A stretch of DNA of 64,000 nucleotides from Pedobacter miscanthi. GTDB lineage: Bacteria > Bacteroidota > Bacteroidia > Sphingobacteriales > Sphingobacteriaceae. Below are positions 33,495 to 42,786 of the stretch, piece by piece. Each line of letters opens with the position of its first letter. The stretch's first letter is position 1. The position numbers were made by a program, and so were the translations under genes. The stretch covers positions 160,539 through 224,538 of the forward strand of contig NZ_QNQU01000011.1 of the NCBI RefSeq assembly GCF_003315595.1, written 5' to 3'. The notes under the pieces are model-generated. The model was given only the letters and a program-made list of their open reading frames with translations. It was not told the origin of the DNA and searched no databases.

Positions 33495-33755
33495 ATGGAA
33501 AGCACAAAAGATAATAATGAAAATTTAGGCAATAAAAATGCAGACAATGCTGCAGATAAAACGAATATGCCCGAACAGCAGGTGCCACGTCACCGCAGCA
33601 ATGATAATGAAAAGAAAAGTACGGTAGAAACTGAAGCAGGCAACCTGGGCAGGGATTTTGGAATGGGCGATTTTGGTTCTGAAGAAGCGAGGGAAGATGC
33701 CGCAAAAGGCAATAAAGGCCAGGCCGGCAATATGCCCAACAGTACAAAAAAATAA
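33495..33755 (+). CDS. small hydrophilic protein, unknown function
   Basis: 86 aa, strongly charged and poor in hydrophobic residues, probably disordered: Asn/Asp/Lys/Glu-rich N-terminus, then VETEAGNLGRDFGMGDFGSEEAREDAAKGNKGQAGN. The composition resembles stress-induced hydrophilic proteins (KGG/LEA-like), but no named family is recognised. Supporting a real gene are the in-frame ATG, the strong terminator overlapping its stop, and codon use like its neighbours. Overlapping longer frames on the other strand are shadows. Confidence 0.7.
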   Translation: MESTKDNNENLGNKNADNAADKTNMPEQQVPRHRSNDNEKKSTVETEAGNLGRDFGMGDFGSEEAREDAAKGNKGQAGNMPNSTKK

Positions 33756-33783
33756 AGCCCCCGATGTAAAATCGGGAGCTTTT
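33754..33783 (+). terminator. intrinsic terminator with CCCGAT-loop-ATCGGG core
   Basis: AAAGC..CCCGAT pairs with ATCGGG.AGCTTTT. Core and loop are identical to the terminator at 6692-6727 although the genes are unrelated. Confidence 0.85.
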
Positions 33784-33817
33784 CCTAACAACTAAAAAAT
33801 AACACCTAACTGGCGTT

Positions 33818-34474
33818 TTAACTTACCTTAAAAGCAGGCGAAACATCATCAAGACTTCTGGTTGTTACCTCTAAATCTTTAATCAAACCTGTTTTTAAGC
33901 TGTATACCCAGGCATGTACAGATAATTCCTGTCCGTTAGCCCATGCACTTTGAACAATTGATGTATTCATTACTTTGGCTGCGCCTTCAATCGCATTCAA
34001 TTCTACCAAACGATCGAATTTTTGATCAGGATCCTGAATATTGGCCAGTTCCTGATCGTGCAAACGGTATACATCGCGGATGTTCCTCAACCAGTTATCA
34101 ATCAATCCTACCTGTTTATCACCCAATGCAGCCTTAACTCCGCCGCAACCATAGTGGCCGCAAACGATCACATGTTTTACTTTTAAAACATTAATCGAGT
34201 AATCGAGTACCGAAAGCAGGTTCATATCTGTATGCACCACCACATTGGCAATGTTTCTGTGTACAAAAATATCTCCCGGCCTGGTATTGGTAATCTGGTT
34301 GGCAGGCACACGGCTATCAGAACATCCGATCCATAAAACCGGTGGGGCCTGACCTGCAGATAATTTATCAAAAAAAGCAGGGTCACTGTCAATGGTATCT
34401 TTAACCCAGTCTTTATTTCCCTGTAATAAGCTATCGTATGTGATATCTTTCGTATCTATTGTTTTTGCGCACAT
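33818..34474 (-). CDS. can: beta-class carbonic anhydrase
   Basis: 218 aa. Interconverts CO2 and bicarbonate. Zinc ligands are Cys51 (CSDSR), His107 and Cys110 (CGHYGCGG), and the Asp53-Arg55 dyad is intact. No signal peptide, so it is cytoplasmic. It begins 2 bases after the end of the SulP transporter gene in the same direction, a common pairing that points to bicarbonate uptake coupled with CO2/HCO3- balance for carboxylases. The symbol 'can' is used by similarity to the E. coli-type enzyme. Confidence 0.94.
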   Translation of the reverse strand: MCAKTIDTKDITYDSLLQGNKDWVKDTIDSDPAFFDKLSAGQAPPVLWIGCSDSRVPANQITNTRPGDIFVHRNIANVVVHTDMNLLSVLDYSINVLKVKHVIVCGHYGCGGVKAALGDKQVGLIDNWLRNIRDVYRLHDQELANIQDPDQKFDRLVELNAIEGAAKVMNTSIVQSAWANGQELSVHAWVYSLKTGLIKDLEVTTRSLDDVSPAFKVS

Positions 34475-34476
34475 AA

Positions 34477-36084
34477 TTATAATTTATTAATGTCTTCTTC
34501 TACTTTTATATTCAATTTTGGTACAGAATAGTGTTTCTCTATGTTTTCTAACGTTACGATAATACCTTTTGTATAAGCATTATGTTTGTAATTGTAAATA
34601 GTTTCCAATACATCCGGATCAATATATCTTGCATTTGAACCATCAATAATTACATTGGTTTCTTTTGGAATATTCGTTAAAACTACCTGTATCGCTGCTT
34701 TGTTTAAAAAGGAAACCTCCTCTGCCAGTTTAATCCTGATGTTCTTTTTATCCCCTTCGTTCGAAATTCTGTAAAAGAAGGGATTACGCATATTGGTACG
34801 TAGCAGGTAAAAAATAGAAACCAGCATACCAACCGCAACACCTTTTAACAAATCGGTAAATAAAACCGCTACAACAGTTATTACAAACGGTACAAACTGG
34901 TCCCAGCCCTTATGGTACATGTGTTTAAACAGGCTGATACGGGTTAATTTATAACCTGTTACCAATAAAATGGCTGCCAAACAAGATAACGGGATCATGT
35001 TAATTAAACCCGGGATAAACAACAGGGATAACAACAGCCAGGTACCATGAAAAATAGCCGACATTTTAGTTCTGCCGCCAGCATTAACATTGGCCGAGCT
35101 GCGTACAATTACCGAGGTCATTGGCAAACCGCCAACCATACCGCTGGTAATGTTTCCTATGCCCTGCGCAATCAGTTCTCTGTTTGTTGGGGTTACACGT
35201 TTAATCGGATCAATTTTATCTACAGCCTCAATACTCAGTAAGGTTTCCAAACTGGCAACAATCGCAATCGTTAACGCAACAATGTAAACGTTTTTATTGG
35301 CCAGTTGCGAAAAATCGGGCATGGTAAACAAACCGGCAAATTCGCTAAAGCCGTTAACCACCGGAATTTTCACCATCTGATCGGCACGTAGCGGATGATC
35401 GGTACCTGCAAAAAATAGTGTACCCAAAATACCCAGGGTTACCACTAATAATGGAGCAGGCACTACAGCCAGTTTCGGAAATTTAGGCCAAATTAATAAT
35501 ATAGCTATCGATAATAAACTGATTACCACTGCAGCCAGGCTAAAATGACTGATGGCTGCCGTAATTGCAGAAAAAGTATTTTCGTGATCCTGTTGAAAGA
35601 AACCCTCGTCGCCCGTAAAATCGGTATCAACACCCAATGCATGTGGTAACTGTTTTAAAATCAAAATCAGTCCGATGGCGGCAAGCATCCCTTCAATTAC
35701 ACTCGAAGGAAAATAATTACCAATCGTGCCTGCCTTAACCAGACCTAAAATCAACTGGAATACACCCGCCAGCACCACAGCAAGCAAAAAGGTTTGATAA
35801 TTGCCCAAAGAGGTAATGGCTCCCAGCACGATAACAGTTAAACCCGCAGCCGGGCCACTCACACTCAGTTGCGAACCACTGCAGGAGGCAACTACAATTC
35901 CTCCTATAATGCCGGTTATTAAACCTGCAAACAACGGTGCACCCGAGGCTAGTGCAATACCTAAACACAATGGCAATGCCACTAAAAACACTACAATACT
36001 TGCAGGTAAATCTTTCTTTAAATTCTTTTTAAGAATATATTTCTTCACATCCGAACCTGAAAAGGCCGGGTTAAACTTTTGCAT
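34477..36084 (-). CDS. SulP-family anion (probably bicarbonate) transporter
   Basis: 535 aa with 10-12 membrane helices followed by a cytoplasmic STAS domain at about 430-535 (EVSFLNKAAIQVVLTNIPKETNVIIDGSNA). SulP signature elements: KKDLPASIVVFLVALPLCLGIALASGAP near the N-terminus, SVSGPAAGLTVIVLG, and GGLPMTSVIVRSSANVNAGG. These are the pattern of the SulP subgroup often linked or fused to carbonic anhydrase. Sulfate cannot be excluded, but the adjacent carbonic anhydrase favours Na+-dependent bicarbonate import. Confidence 0.92.
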   Translation of the reverse strand: MQKFNPAFSGSDVKKYILKKNLKKDLPASIVVFLVALPLCLGIALASGAPLFAGLITGIIGGIVVASCSGSQLSVSGPAAGLTVIVLGAITSLGNYQTFLLAVVLAGVFQLILGLVKAGTIGNYFPSSVIEGMLAAIGLILILKQLPHALGVDTDFTGDEGFFQQDHENTFSAITAAISHFSLAAVVISLLSIAILLIWPKFPKLAVVPAPLLVVTLGILGTLFFAGTDHPLRADQMVKIPVVNGFSEFAGLFTMPDFSQLANKNVYIVALTIAIVASLETLLSIEAVDKIDPIKRVTPTNRELIAQGIGNITSGMVGGLPMTSVIVRSSANVNAGGRTKMSAIFHGTWLLLSLLFIPGLINMIPLSCLAAILLVTGYKLTRISLFKHMYHKGWDQFVPFVITVVAVLFTDLLKGVAVGMLVSIFYLLRTNMRNPFFYRISNEGDKKNIRIKLAEEVSFLNKAAIQVVLTNIPKETNVIIDGSNARYIDPDVLETIYNYKHNAYTKGIIVTLENIEKHYSVPKLNIKVEEDINKL

Positions 36085-36237
36085 AACGATATAATTATCT
36101 GGTAAATTTTAACGAATAAAATCGCAGGGGTACAAAAACCAGGCTATAGAAAGGATTTGCGTATTCCATCAAATTTTAATCATGGCAATAGCACTCAATA
36201 CTATTAAGCAGGCAATTTTTACCCCAAATACTAATTA

Positions 36238-36582
36238 CTAGATAAAGTTGGGTGGCGGTGTTGGAACAGTGGGATGATATGGATCTACATATCTTTTAAA
36301 ATGTTCGATGAAACTGCTCTTCAGAATGAAGTGGCTCGAAGAAAACTCGTAAGCAAATATCGGATGGTTGAGTTCTACCAATTTGAAATCGGTAAATTTT
36401 GCGGTGTCTTTGGCGGTATCCTTGCCGCCGTCATGCTCTAACTCAATCTGCATGATTACGGCATTCATAATTTCTTTGTCAATACTTGTACAAAATACCG
36501 GCGCACCAGAAATACCCATCTTCGCCATGAAGATGAACATGAAGGAGGTAACGATCAAATATTTGTATTTTCTTAAAAACAT
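36238..36582 (-). CDS. exported protein of unknown function
   Basis: 114 aa. The N-terminal helix (YLIVTSFMFIFMAKMGISGAPVFC) looks like a signal peptide or anchor. The mature part has ELEHDGGKDTAKDTAKFTDFKLVEL, including a short duplicated DTAK, and ends with a Pro-rich tail (PYHPTVPTPPPNFI). No family recognised. It is separated from the SulP gene by 150 bases and probably transcribed alone. Confidence 0.6.
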   Translation of the reverse strand: MFLRKYKYLIVTSFMFIFMAKMGISGAPVFCTSIDKEIMNAVIMQIELEHDGGKDTAKDTAKFTDFKLVELNHPIFAYEFSSSHFILKSSFIEHFKRYVDPYHPTVPTPPPNFI

Positions 36583-36795
36583 CTAAAATTCTAATGCGGT
36601 TCTAATGTGTACCGTTTACAAAAATAAACGGATAATTTGTTTTTCAATGCAACAGGCTGTAAAAAAAATGTAATATAACAAAAATAACGCCATGGGTTAA
36701 CACTTCGCATGTTTAAAGTATCAGGATCATATCATCCATTTCCTTAATTGTTCTGATCATTTTTTTGGAAATGAGGGGTTCCGTTTTTATGGCGG

Positions 36796-37040
36796 CTTCA
36801 GTCCCGCTATACACTTTACTCCGTTGCACTACGTGCTCGCTCCTATCGGGTTTATTTAACAAGGGCAAGTAACAAGATTGCGGTATTCAAACCTCTTAGG
36901 TTTTTAAATGACATAACCTTCAATAAGGCCAATGAGAATACCAAGCAACCCGAAACATTACATACAGCGCTTGCGCTCGTTTCTAACGAGTGCACAAATA
37001 GCTAAACGATTTTATCGTTTTAAACGGTAAACTATTTAAC
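36796..37040. repeat. 245-bp direct repeat, left copy
   Basis: Starts TTCAGTCCCGCTATAC and ends TAAACGGTAAACTATT. It matches 37098-37342 at a constant offset of 302 bases with only scattered substitutions (for example CACTTTACT/CGCTTTACT). Confidence 0.9.
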
Positions 37041-37097
37041 GGTGGATTAAAAATCCACGGTTCATACAGACGGGATTACAAATCCCGACCAACGGTG

Positions 37098-37342
37098 GCT
37101 CAGTCCCGCTATACGCTTTACTCCGTTGCACTACGTGTTCGCTCCTATCGGGTTTATTTAACAAGGGCAAGCAACAATATTGCGGTATTCAAACCTCGCA
37201 GGTTTTTAAATGACATAGCCTTCAATAAGGCCTATGAGGATACCAAGCAACCCGAAACATTACATACAGCGCTTGCGCTCGTTTCTAACGAGTGCACAAA
37301 TAGCTAAACGATTTTATCGTTTTAAACGGTAAACTATTCAAC
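37098..37342. repeat. 245-bp direct repeat, right copy
   Basis: Second copy of the 36796 repeat. An ORF runs through it, but the same translated phrase occurs at 63380-63470, so it is repeat-derived and not a gene. Its right flank has AACGCTCGTTAAAAACGAGC instead of the GGTGGATTAAAAATCCACC hairpin of the left copy. Confidence 0.9.
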
Positions 37343-37468
37343 GCTCGTTAAAAACGAGCATTAGCCAAAGATATACAAACCAATCGCACAAAGACCTCGC
37401 AGGTTTTCGAAACATGCGAGGTCTATTCATGAAACGGTGGGTTTTGCGTTAGGGATTGTAAGGGTTTA

Positions 37469-37489
37469 GTACCGATTTTTCATCGGTAC
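37469..37489. repeat. hairpin GTACCGAT-loop-ATCGGTAC
   Basis: Perfect 8-base stem with TTTTC loop, free-standing and without a T-tract. Confidence 0.85.
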
Positions 37490-37518
37490 CGCAGCGAAGC
37501 GCAGCCCTGAAAAGCCCG

Positions 37519-37549
37519 CCCCTTTCCCGATTTTTCATCGGGAAAGGGG
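37519..37549. repeat. hairpin with perfect 13-base stem, CGAT-loop-ATCG core
   Basis: CCCCTTTCCCGAT pairs exactly with ATCGGGAAAGGGG around a short T-rich loop. Free-standing. Confidence 0.9.
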
Positions 37550-37706
37550 AACGCCCAAATCAATTATAAATTAACAAGTTTCATTTTAACTTTCTGTTTA
37601 TACCTCCCAGATCTTAAAAACCTGCGAGGTATAGGATAAAATTACATCCCACAAACCTTGCATTACCGCTGGTAATTTTTAATTTTAAAATCTCATAGCC
37701 TCAGCA

Positions 37707-39248
37707 ATGGATAAGAAAATAGCACTACTTAAAGATAAAATTAACCAGGCCCACCTTGGCGGCGGACAGGCGCGTGTAGACGCTCAGCATAAAAAAGGTA
37801 AACTCACGGCCCGCGAGCGTATCCACTTTTTAATGGACGAGGGCAGTTTTGAGGAAATTGGCATGATGGTTACCCACCGCAGTACCGATTTTGGTATGGA
37901 ACGTGAAAAATACCTTGGCGATGGGGTGGTAACCGGCTATGGTACCATTAACGGGCGTTTAACCTATGTTTTCTCCCAGGATTTTACAGTGTTTGGAGGT
38001 TCGTTATCTGAAACCCATGCCGAAAAAATCTGTAAACTGATGGATATGGCCATGAAGAATGGCGCTCCGCTAATCGGCTTAAACGATAGTGGTGGTGCCC
38101 GTATCCAGGAGGGTGTGGTATCTTTAGGTGGTTATGCCGATATTTTTTATAAAAATGTTCAGGCATCGGGTGTTATTCCGCAGCTATCGGCAATCATGGG
38201 TCCTTGCGCCGGCGGAGCGGTATATTCTCCCGCCATTACCGATTTTATTCTGATGGTAGAAAACACTTCTTACATGTTTGTTACCGGCCCGAATGTGGTA
38301 AAAACGGTAACCCACGAAGAAGTAACTTCTGAAGAATTGGGTGGTGCCAGCACGCATGCCACAAAATCGGGTGTTACCCATTTTGCCTGTGCCAATGAGA
38401 TTGATGCCATTAATCATGTAAAAAAATTATTGAGCTATATGCCGCAGAATTGCGAGGAAATAGCCGGTCATTTACCTTACGAAACCACTGACGAAAGCCG
38501 GCCGGAGCTGAATACTTTTATGCCCGAAAATGCTTCGCAGCCTTACGATATCCGCGAGGTAATTAGTGCCGTTGCCGATGCCGATAGCTTTTTAGAGGTT
38601 CATGCCGCTTATGCAGAAAACATTGTGGTGGGTTTTGCACGTTTAGCGGGCCGAAGCATAGGTATTGTAGCAAACCAGCCAGCCTATCTGGCAGGTGTTT
38701 TAGATAGCAATTCTTCGACCAAAGCAGCCCGCTTTGTACGTTTTTGCGATTGTTTCAATATTCCATTATTGGTATTTGAAGATGTTCCGGGATTTTTACC
38801 CGGCACCGATCAGGAGTGGAACGGCATTATTGCTAACGGCGCCAAATTATTGTACGCATTTAGCGAGGCTACAGTACCCCGCATTACCGTAATTACCCGG
38901 AAAGCCTACGGCGGAGCTTACGATGTAATGAACAGTAAACATATTGGTGCCGATATGAACTACGCCTGGCCAAGTGCCGAAATTGCCGTAATGGGTGCTA
39001 AAGGTGCCGCAGAAATTATCTTTAAAAAAGAAATTACCTCGGCCGAAAACCCTGAAGAAAAATGGCTGGAGAAAGAAAAACTGTATTCCGATATCTTTGC
39101 CAACCCTTACCGTGCCGCAGAACGTGGCTTTGTTGATGAAGTGATCGAACCAGGGCAAACCCGCATAAAGTTGATAAAAGCTTTTAAGATGTTAGAAAAT
39201 AAGGTGGTAAACAATCCGAGAAAGAAACACGGAAATATACCTTTGTAA
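37707..39248 (+). CDS. acyl-CoA carboxylase beta subunit (propionyl-CoA type)
   Basis: 513 aa, the biotin-dependent carboxyltransferase domain. N-terminal [21 protein letters not shown], the acyl-CoA-binding [19 protein letters not shown] and [37 protein letters not shown]-like [12 protein letters not shown], and C-terminal [17 protein letters not shown] with [10 protein letters not shown]. It transfers CO2 from biotin to an acyl-CoA, most often propionyl-CoA in this subgroup. The biotin carboxylase and carrier subunits are not in the window. The gene is flanked by repeats on both sides. Methylmalonyl-CoA decarboxylase alpha is a less likely alternative. Confidence 0.93.
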   Translation: MDKKIALLKDKINQAHLGGGQARVDAQHKKGKLTARERIHFLMDEGSFEEIGMMVTHRSTDFGMEREKYLGDGVVTGYGTINGRLTYVFSQDFTVFGGSLSETHAEKICKLMDMAMKNGAPLIGLNDSGGARIQEGVVSLGGYADIFYKNVQASGVIPQLSAIMGPCAGGAVYSPAITDFILMVENTSYMFVTGPNVVKTVTHEEVTSEELGGASTHATKSGVTHFACANEIDAINHVKKLLSYMPQNCEEIAGHLPYETTDESRPELNTFMPENASQPYDIREVISAVADADSFLEVHAAYAENIVVGFARLAGRSIGIVANQPAYLAGVLDSNSSTKAARFVRFCDCFNIPLLVFEDVPGFLPGTDQEWNGIIANGAKLLYAFSEATVPRITVITRKAYGGAYDVMNSKHIGADMNYAWPSAEIAVMGAKGAAEIIFKKEITSAENPEEKWLEKEKLYSDIFANPYRAAERGFVDEVIEPGQTRIKLIKAFKMLENKVVNNPRKKHGNIPL

Positions 39249-39438
39249 TGAATGATGGAAGATGGATGAGGTAGGATGGATAATGGACTAAAATCCCATC
39301 ACCCGTTTTACATATTACATATTATGGATGAGGTAAGATGGATAATGAACTAATTTCCCATCACCCGTTTTACATTATACATCTTACATATTTAACTCCA
39401 TCATCCATTTTACATATTTACATCTTACATAATCCTAC
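39249..39438. repeat. imperfect direct repeat of GATGAGGTA..CATCACCCGTTTTACAT
   Basis: A ~50-base unit at 39263-39314 recurs at 39325-39376 (offset 62), differing at a few positions. GATGGATAATG and its complement CATCCATTTTACAT occur together, allowing foldback. Confidence 0.8.
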
Positions 39439-40596
39439 ATGTTAAAACGAGCCGATATCCTCCTGATGGCTTTTTGCACCGGCCTCATTGTTGCAAACAT
39501 TTATTACTGCCAGCCTTTGGTAATCCTGATTGCAAAGGATTTTAACCTCACCGAAACCAATGCGGGTAGAATTACTTACCTCACGCAGATTGGTTATGCC
39601 CTTGGCCTTTTCCTTTTGGTACCACTGGGCGATATGTTTGAGCGTAAAAAACAAATTCTTGTAATTACCGGACTGGCTATTCTGGCCCTTTTGGTTGCTG
39701 CACTTTCGCACAGTTTTTTAATCCTGGAGGTAGCTTCGGTCCTGATTGGTACCTGCTCCATTGTTCCTCAATTAATTTTGCCCCTCGCCGCTAATTTAAG
39801 TACAGATGAAAACCGTGGTGCAAACATCGGTATGATTATGAGTGGTTTACTGGTGGGTATTTTAGCCTCGCGGGCGGTAAGTGGAAGTATTGGTTTTTGG
39901 TTAGGCTGGAGAGCGGTTTATTACATCGCCGCTGCCATTTGTGGTTTATTGATTTTTTTAATGGCCAAACGTTTTCCGCAAAGTTACCCTGCATTTAAGG
40001 GAACCTACAAAGAACTGATGCGATCGATGTTTAGCTACATTAAAACACAACCTGCTTTAAGAGAAACTTCCCTCATTAATTTTTTGGCTTTTGCCATTAT
40101 AAGTGCTTTCTGGACTACCATGGTGCTTTTCCTGGCCAATCCGCCGTTCAGTTTCCAAACCCTACAGATCGGTTTATTTGGTATTGCCGGCGCTGCCGGT
40201 GCCTTAGCTGCCCCTTTGGTTGGAAAACTGAGCGATGGCAATAATCCCCGTAAAAACCTGATGATTGGTTTTATCCTCCAAATTGTGAGCATCGCTTTGT
40301 TTTATTTTACCGGCAAGCATTTATTCCTCTTTGTAATCGGCATTGTACTAATCGATATCGGTCAGCAAGCCATACACGTAACCAACCAAACGCGTATTTA
40401 CACCCTGATACCCGAAGCAAGAAACCGGCTGAATACCATTTTTATGTCGGTTAGCTTTATCGGTGCCAGCTGTGGCTCGGCCCTAGGCTTATGGCTATGG
40501 GGGCAGGGTGGCTGGGCATTGTTTTGCTATGGCATGACCGCAATTATCGTCCTGAACATGTTAATTTATCAGTTTTACGGAAGAAAAAACAAATAA
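39439..40596 (+). CDS. major facilitator superfamily transporter
   Basis: 385 aa with 12 predicted membrane helices. The MFS loop 2-3 motif is visible as PLGDMFERKKQ (variant of GxLxDRxGRK), and QLILPLAANLSTDENRG is typical of the AraJ/YfcJ-like exporter branch. C-terminal helices include SFIGASCGSALGLWLWGQGGW. The substrate is unknown; export of small molecules is likely. It stands alone, 16 bases before the next gene in the same direction. Confidence 0.88.
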   Translation: MLKRADILLMAFCTGLIVANIYYCQPLVILIAKDFNLTETNAGRITYLTQIGYALGLFLLVPLGDMFERKKQILVITGLAILALLVAALSHSFLILEVASVLIGTCSIVPQLILPLAANLSTDENRGANIGMIMSGLLVGILASRAVSGSIGFWLGWRAVYYIAAAICGLLIFLMAKRFPQSYPAFKGTYKELMRSMFSYIKTQPALRETSLINFLAFAIISAFWTTMVLFLANPPFSFQTLQIGLFGIAGAAGALAAPLVGKLSDGNNPRKNLMIGFILQIVSIALFYFTGKHLFLFVIGIVLIDIGQQAIHVTNQTRIYTLIPEARNRLNTIFMSVSFIGASCGSALGLWLWGQGGWALFCYGMTAIIVLNMLIYQFYGRKNK

Positions 40597-40612
40597 TCAA
40601 ACCATAAATTTC

Positions 40613-41200
40613 ATGAAGTCTAAAAACGCAATCAAAACACTATTTGTCCTCATTATCTGTACATTTATTCTTGGAAGTGCAAGCGCACAGGATAGTACAA
40701 AGGTAGATCAACCAACAGAGGTAAAATCTTTGAACAAACTAAAGTTAAGCCTCATCGGGCTGAGTTATGAAAGAGAACAGCGCGTTTCCAAAACAGTTAC
40801 CTTTTATGGTGCGGCAGGCCTTATAGGAAGTTTTATATACCAAACAACATTCACAATCGACAACAATTATAATTTTAATTCCCATACAGAAACAGATTTT
40901 AAAATCTACCCTTCTTTAAATGCAGGTTTCAAGCATTATTATAATTTTGAAAGGAGGGTAAAAAAAGGCAGAAGAACCATTAACAATGCAGCGGGTTACG
41001 TGGGTGTTGATTTTCTGGCAATCTTTCCGCCCAAAACCGGTATCAGTAACCAATATAATATTATGCCCCAGTGGGGTTTTCAGGCCGCGGCAAGCAAATG
41101 GATAAATTTCGAGCTGGCACTTGGCCCTGCAATCGTAATCGCCCGCTCGGAAACACATTTCGACATCGGCGGAAAAATCGGTTTTAACTTTTTATTATAA
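40613..41200 (+). CDS. exported protein, probable small outer-membrane barrel
   Basis: 195 aa. Signal peptide KTLFVLIICTFILGSASAQ. The mature chain has repeating beta-strand patterns (LIGLSYEREQRVSKTVTFYGAAGLIGSF, INFELALGPAIVIA) and ends GKIGFNFLL, a barrel-type C-terminus. A Lys/Arg-rich loop (FERRVKKGRRTINN) sits near residue 110. No named family recognised. It is 2 bases upstream of the GNAT gene. Confidence 0.7.
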   Translation: MKSKNAIKTLFVLIICTFILGSASAQDSTKVDQPTEVKSLNKLKLSLIGLSYEREQRVSKTVTFYGAAGLIGSFIYQTTFTIDNNYNFNSHTETDFKIYPSLNAGFKHYYNFERRVKKGRRTINNAAGYVGVDFLAIFPPKTGISNQYNIMPQWGFQAAASKWINFELALGPAIVIARSETHFDIGGKIGFNFLL

Positions 41201-41202
41201 GA

Positions 41203-41616
41203 ATGGTCCAGATTGAACAGATATTTCCATCCCTAACCTGGCGCATCAGGCACGAAACCATGTATCCTGATCAGCCTTTTGATATTGTAAAACTGAAAGA
41301 TGACTTTGATGGCATCCATTTTGGATTATACCTCGATCATCAATTAACAGGCGTGGTTTCGCTTTTTCAGGATGGGGATATTTATCAGTTCAGGAAACTG
41401 GCCGTTCTTCCTTCAGCGCAAAAAATGGGCTTAGGTTCACAGCTGATGGATTATATACTTGATTTTTGTAAAATTCAGAAAGCGACAAAACTATGGTGCA
41501 ATGCCCGTGTAAATGCTAAAGAATTTTATTTTAAATTTGGCTTCCACGAAACCGATAAAACCTTTTTTAAAGATGGGAACGATTTTGTGGTGATGGAAAA
41601 AGAATTATCAAGTTAA
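41203..41616 (+). CDS. GNAT-family N-acetyltransferase
   Basis: 137 aa. The acetyl-CoA-binding region FRKLAVLPSAQKMGLGSQLMDYILD (motif A; the usual Q/RxxGxG/A reads QKMGLG) and KFYxKxGF-like AKEFYFKFGFHETDKTFFKDG near the C-terminus place it in the GNAT superfamily. Its acceptor is unknown. It is close behind the exported barrel gene and before the M42 peptidase. Confidence 0.88.
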   Translation: MVQIEQIFPSLTWRIRHETMYPDQPFDIVKLKDDFDGIHFGLYLDHQLTGVVSLFQDGDIYQFRKLAVLPSAQKMGLGSQLMDYILDFCKIQKATKLWCNARVNAKEFYFKFGFHETDKTFFKDGNDFVVMEKELSS

Positions 41617-41670
41617 GTTAAATGAGTATGATGTCTCAAATCTGAATACTCAAATCTCATATCTATTAAA

Positions 41671-42786
41671 ATGGCTAAGAAAAAAGACGACGAAAAAAAG
41701 AAACACAATGCTGTAGTAACCAAAAAATCGCTGCAGTTTCTTGAAGAATACATTAATAATCCTGCTCCTACCGGTTACGAATGGGAAGGACAAAAACTCT
41801 GGTTAAACTATTTAAAACCTTATATCGACGAGCATTTTATCGATAATTATGGTACTGCTGTTGGTGTAATTAACCCAAAAGCCAGTTTTAAAGTAGTTAT
41901 TGAAGCTCATGCCGACGAGATTTCGTGGTATGTAAACTATATTACCAATGATGGTTTAATTTACGTAATCCGCAATGGTGGTTCCGACCATCAGATTGCA
42001 CCTTCAAAACGTGTAAACATCCATACCGAAAAAGGATTGGTTAAAGCCGTATTCGGCTGGCCGGCCATCCATACTCGCCATGGCGAAAAAGAACAGGCAC
42101 CCGAGTTAAAAAACATCTTTTTGGATTGTGGTTGTACTACAAAAGAAGAAGTTGAAAAACTGGGCATTCATGTAGGCTGCGTAATCACTTACGAAGATGA
42201 GTTTATGGTATTAAACGACCGTTACTACGTGGGTCGTGCCTTGGATAACCGTGTTGGTGGTTTTATGATTGCCGAGGTTGCACGTTTATTGAAAGAAAAC
42301 AAGAAAAAACTTCCTTTCGGTTTGTACATTGTAAACTCGGTACAGGAAGAAATCGGTTTACGCGGGGCCGAAATGATTGCGCAGCGCATTAAACCAAATG
42401 TGGCCATCATTACCGATGTAACGCATGATACCACTACCCCGATGATCAATAAAAATATCCAGGGCGATTTATCAGCAGGTAAAGGACCTGTGGTTTCTTA
42501 TGCTCCGGCTGTACAAACCAATCTGAATAAATTATTGATTAAAACCGCTGAAAAAAATAATATTCCTTTCCAGCGCCAGGCTTCATCACGCTCAACCGGA
42601 ACCGATACGGATGCTTTTGCTTACTCAAATGGTGGTGTACCTTCGGCATTGATTTCATTGCCACTACGCTACATGCACACTACAGTAGAAATGGTACACA
42701 AAGAAGATGTTGATAATGTAATCAGCCTGATTTATGAAAGTTTGCTGAACATTACCGACGGACAGGATTTCAGGGAATTTAAATAA
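41671..42786 (+). CDS. M42-family metallopeptidase (glutamyl aminopeptidase-like)
   Basis: 371 aa. Di-zinc aminopeptidase with ligands His80 and Asp82 (EAHADEIS), Asp191 (ALDNRVGG), catalytic/ligand Glu225-Glu226 (VQEEIGLRG), Asp248, and a C-terminal MHTTVEMVHKEDV. The PA-like insert typical of tetrahedral M42 aminopeptidases lies between about 90 and 180. It trims N-terminal residues from peptides in the cytoplasm. The Lys-rich N-terminus (MAKKKDDEKKKH) is unusual. The stop overlaps the next gene's ATG (TAATG). Confidence 0.93.
   Translation: MAKKKDDEKKKHNAVVTKKSLQFLEEYINNPAPTGYEWEGQKLWLNYLKPYIDEHFIDNYGTAVGVINPKASFKVVIEAHADEISWYVNYITNDGLIYVIRNGGSDHQIAPSKRVNIHTEKGLVKAVFGWPAIHTRHGEKEQAPELKNIFLDCGCTTKEEVEKLGIHVGCVITYEDEFMVLNDRYYVGRALDNRVGGFMIAEVARLLKENKKKLPFGLYIVNSVQEEIGLRGAEMIAQRIKPNVAIITDVTHDTTTPMINKNIQGDLSAGKGPVVSYAPAVQTNLNKLLIKTAEKNNIPFQRQASSRSTGTDTDAFAYSNGGVPSALISLPLRYMHTTVEMVHKEDVDNVISLIYESLLNITDGQDFREFK

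Larger units (their letters stand above)
36583..37706. other. 1.1-kb gene-free repeat block
   Basis: No credible gene. The block contains two 245-bp direct repeats, two perfect CGAT-loop-ATCG hairpins (37469 and 37519), several AAACCT-CGCAGG-TTT-type inverted words (37187, 37391, 37598) and AACGCTCGTT/AACGAGC palindromes (about 37345-37360). It separates the exported orphan from the carboxylase gene. Confidence 0.75.

Noticed and set aside
33493..33791. Leftward frames opposite the small hydrophilic protein (33495-33755)
   Set aside because: Cysteine- and phenylalanine-rich low-complexity shadows with no start context. The rightward frame has the terminator and natural composition.
37095..37307. 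70-codon frame with protein-like text
   Set aside because: It lies wholly inside the 245-bp repeat, and a similar phrase is translated from the unrelated repeat copy at 63367-63470. It is repeat-derived.
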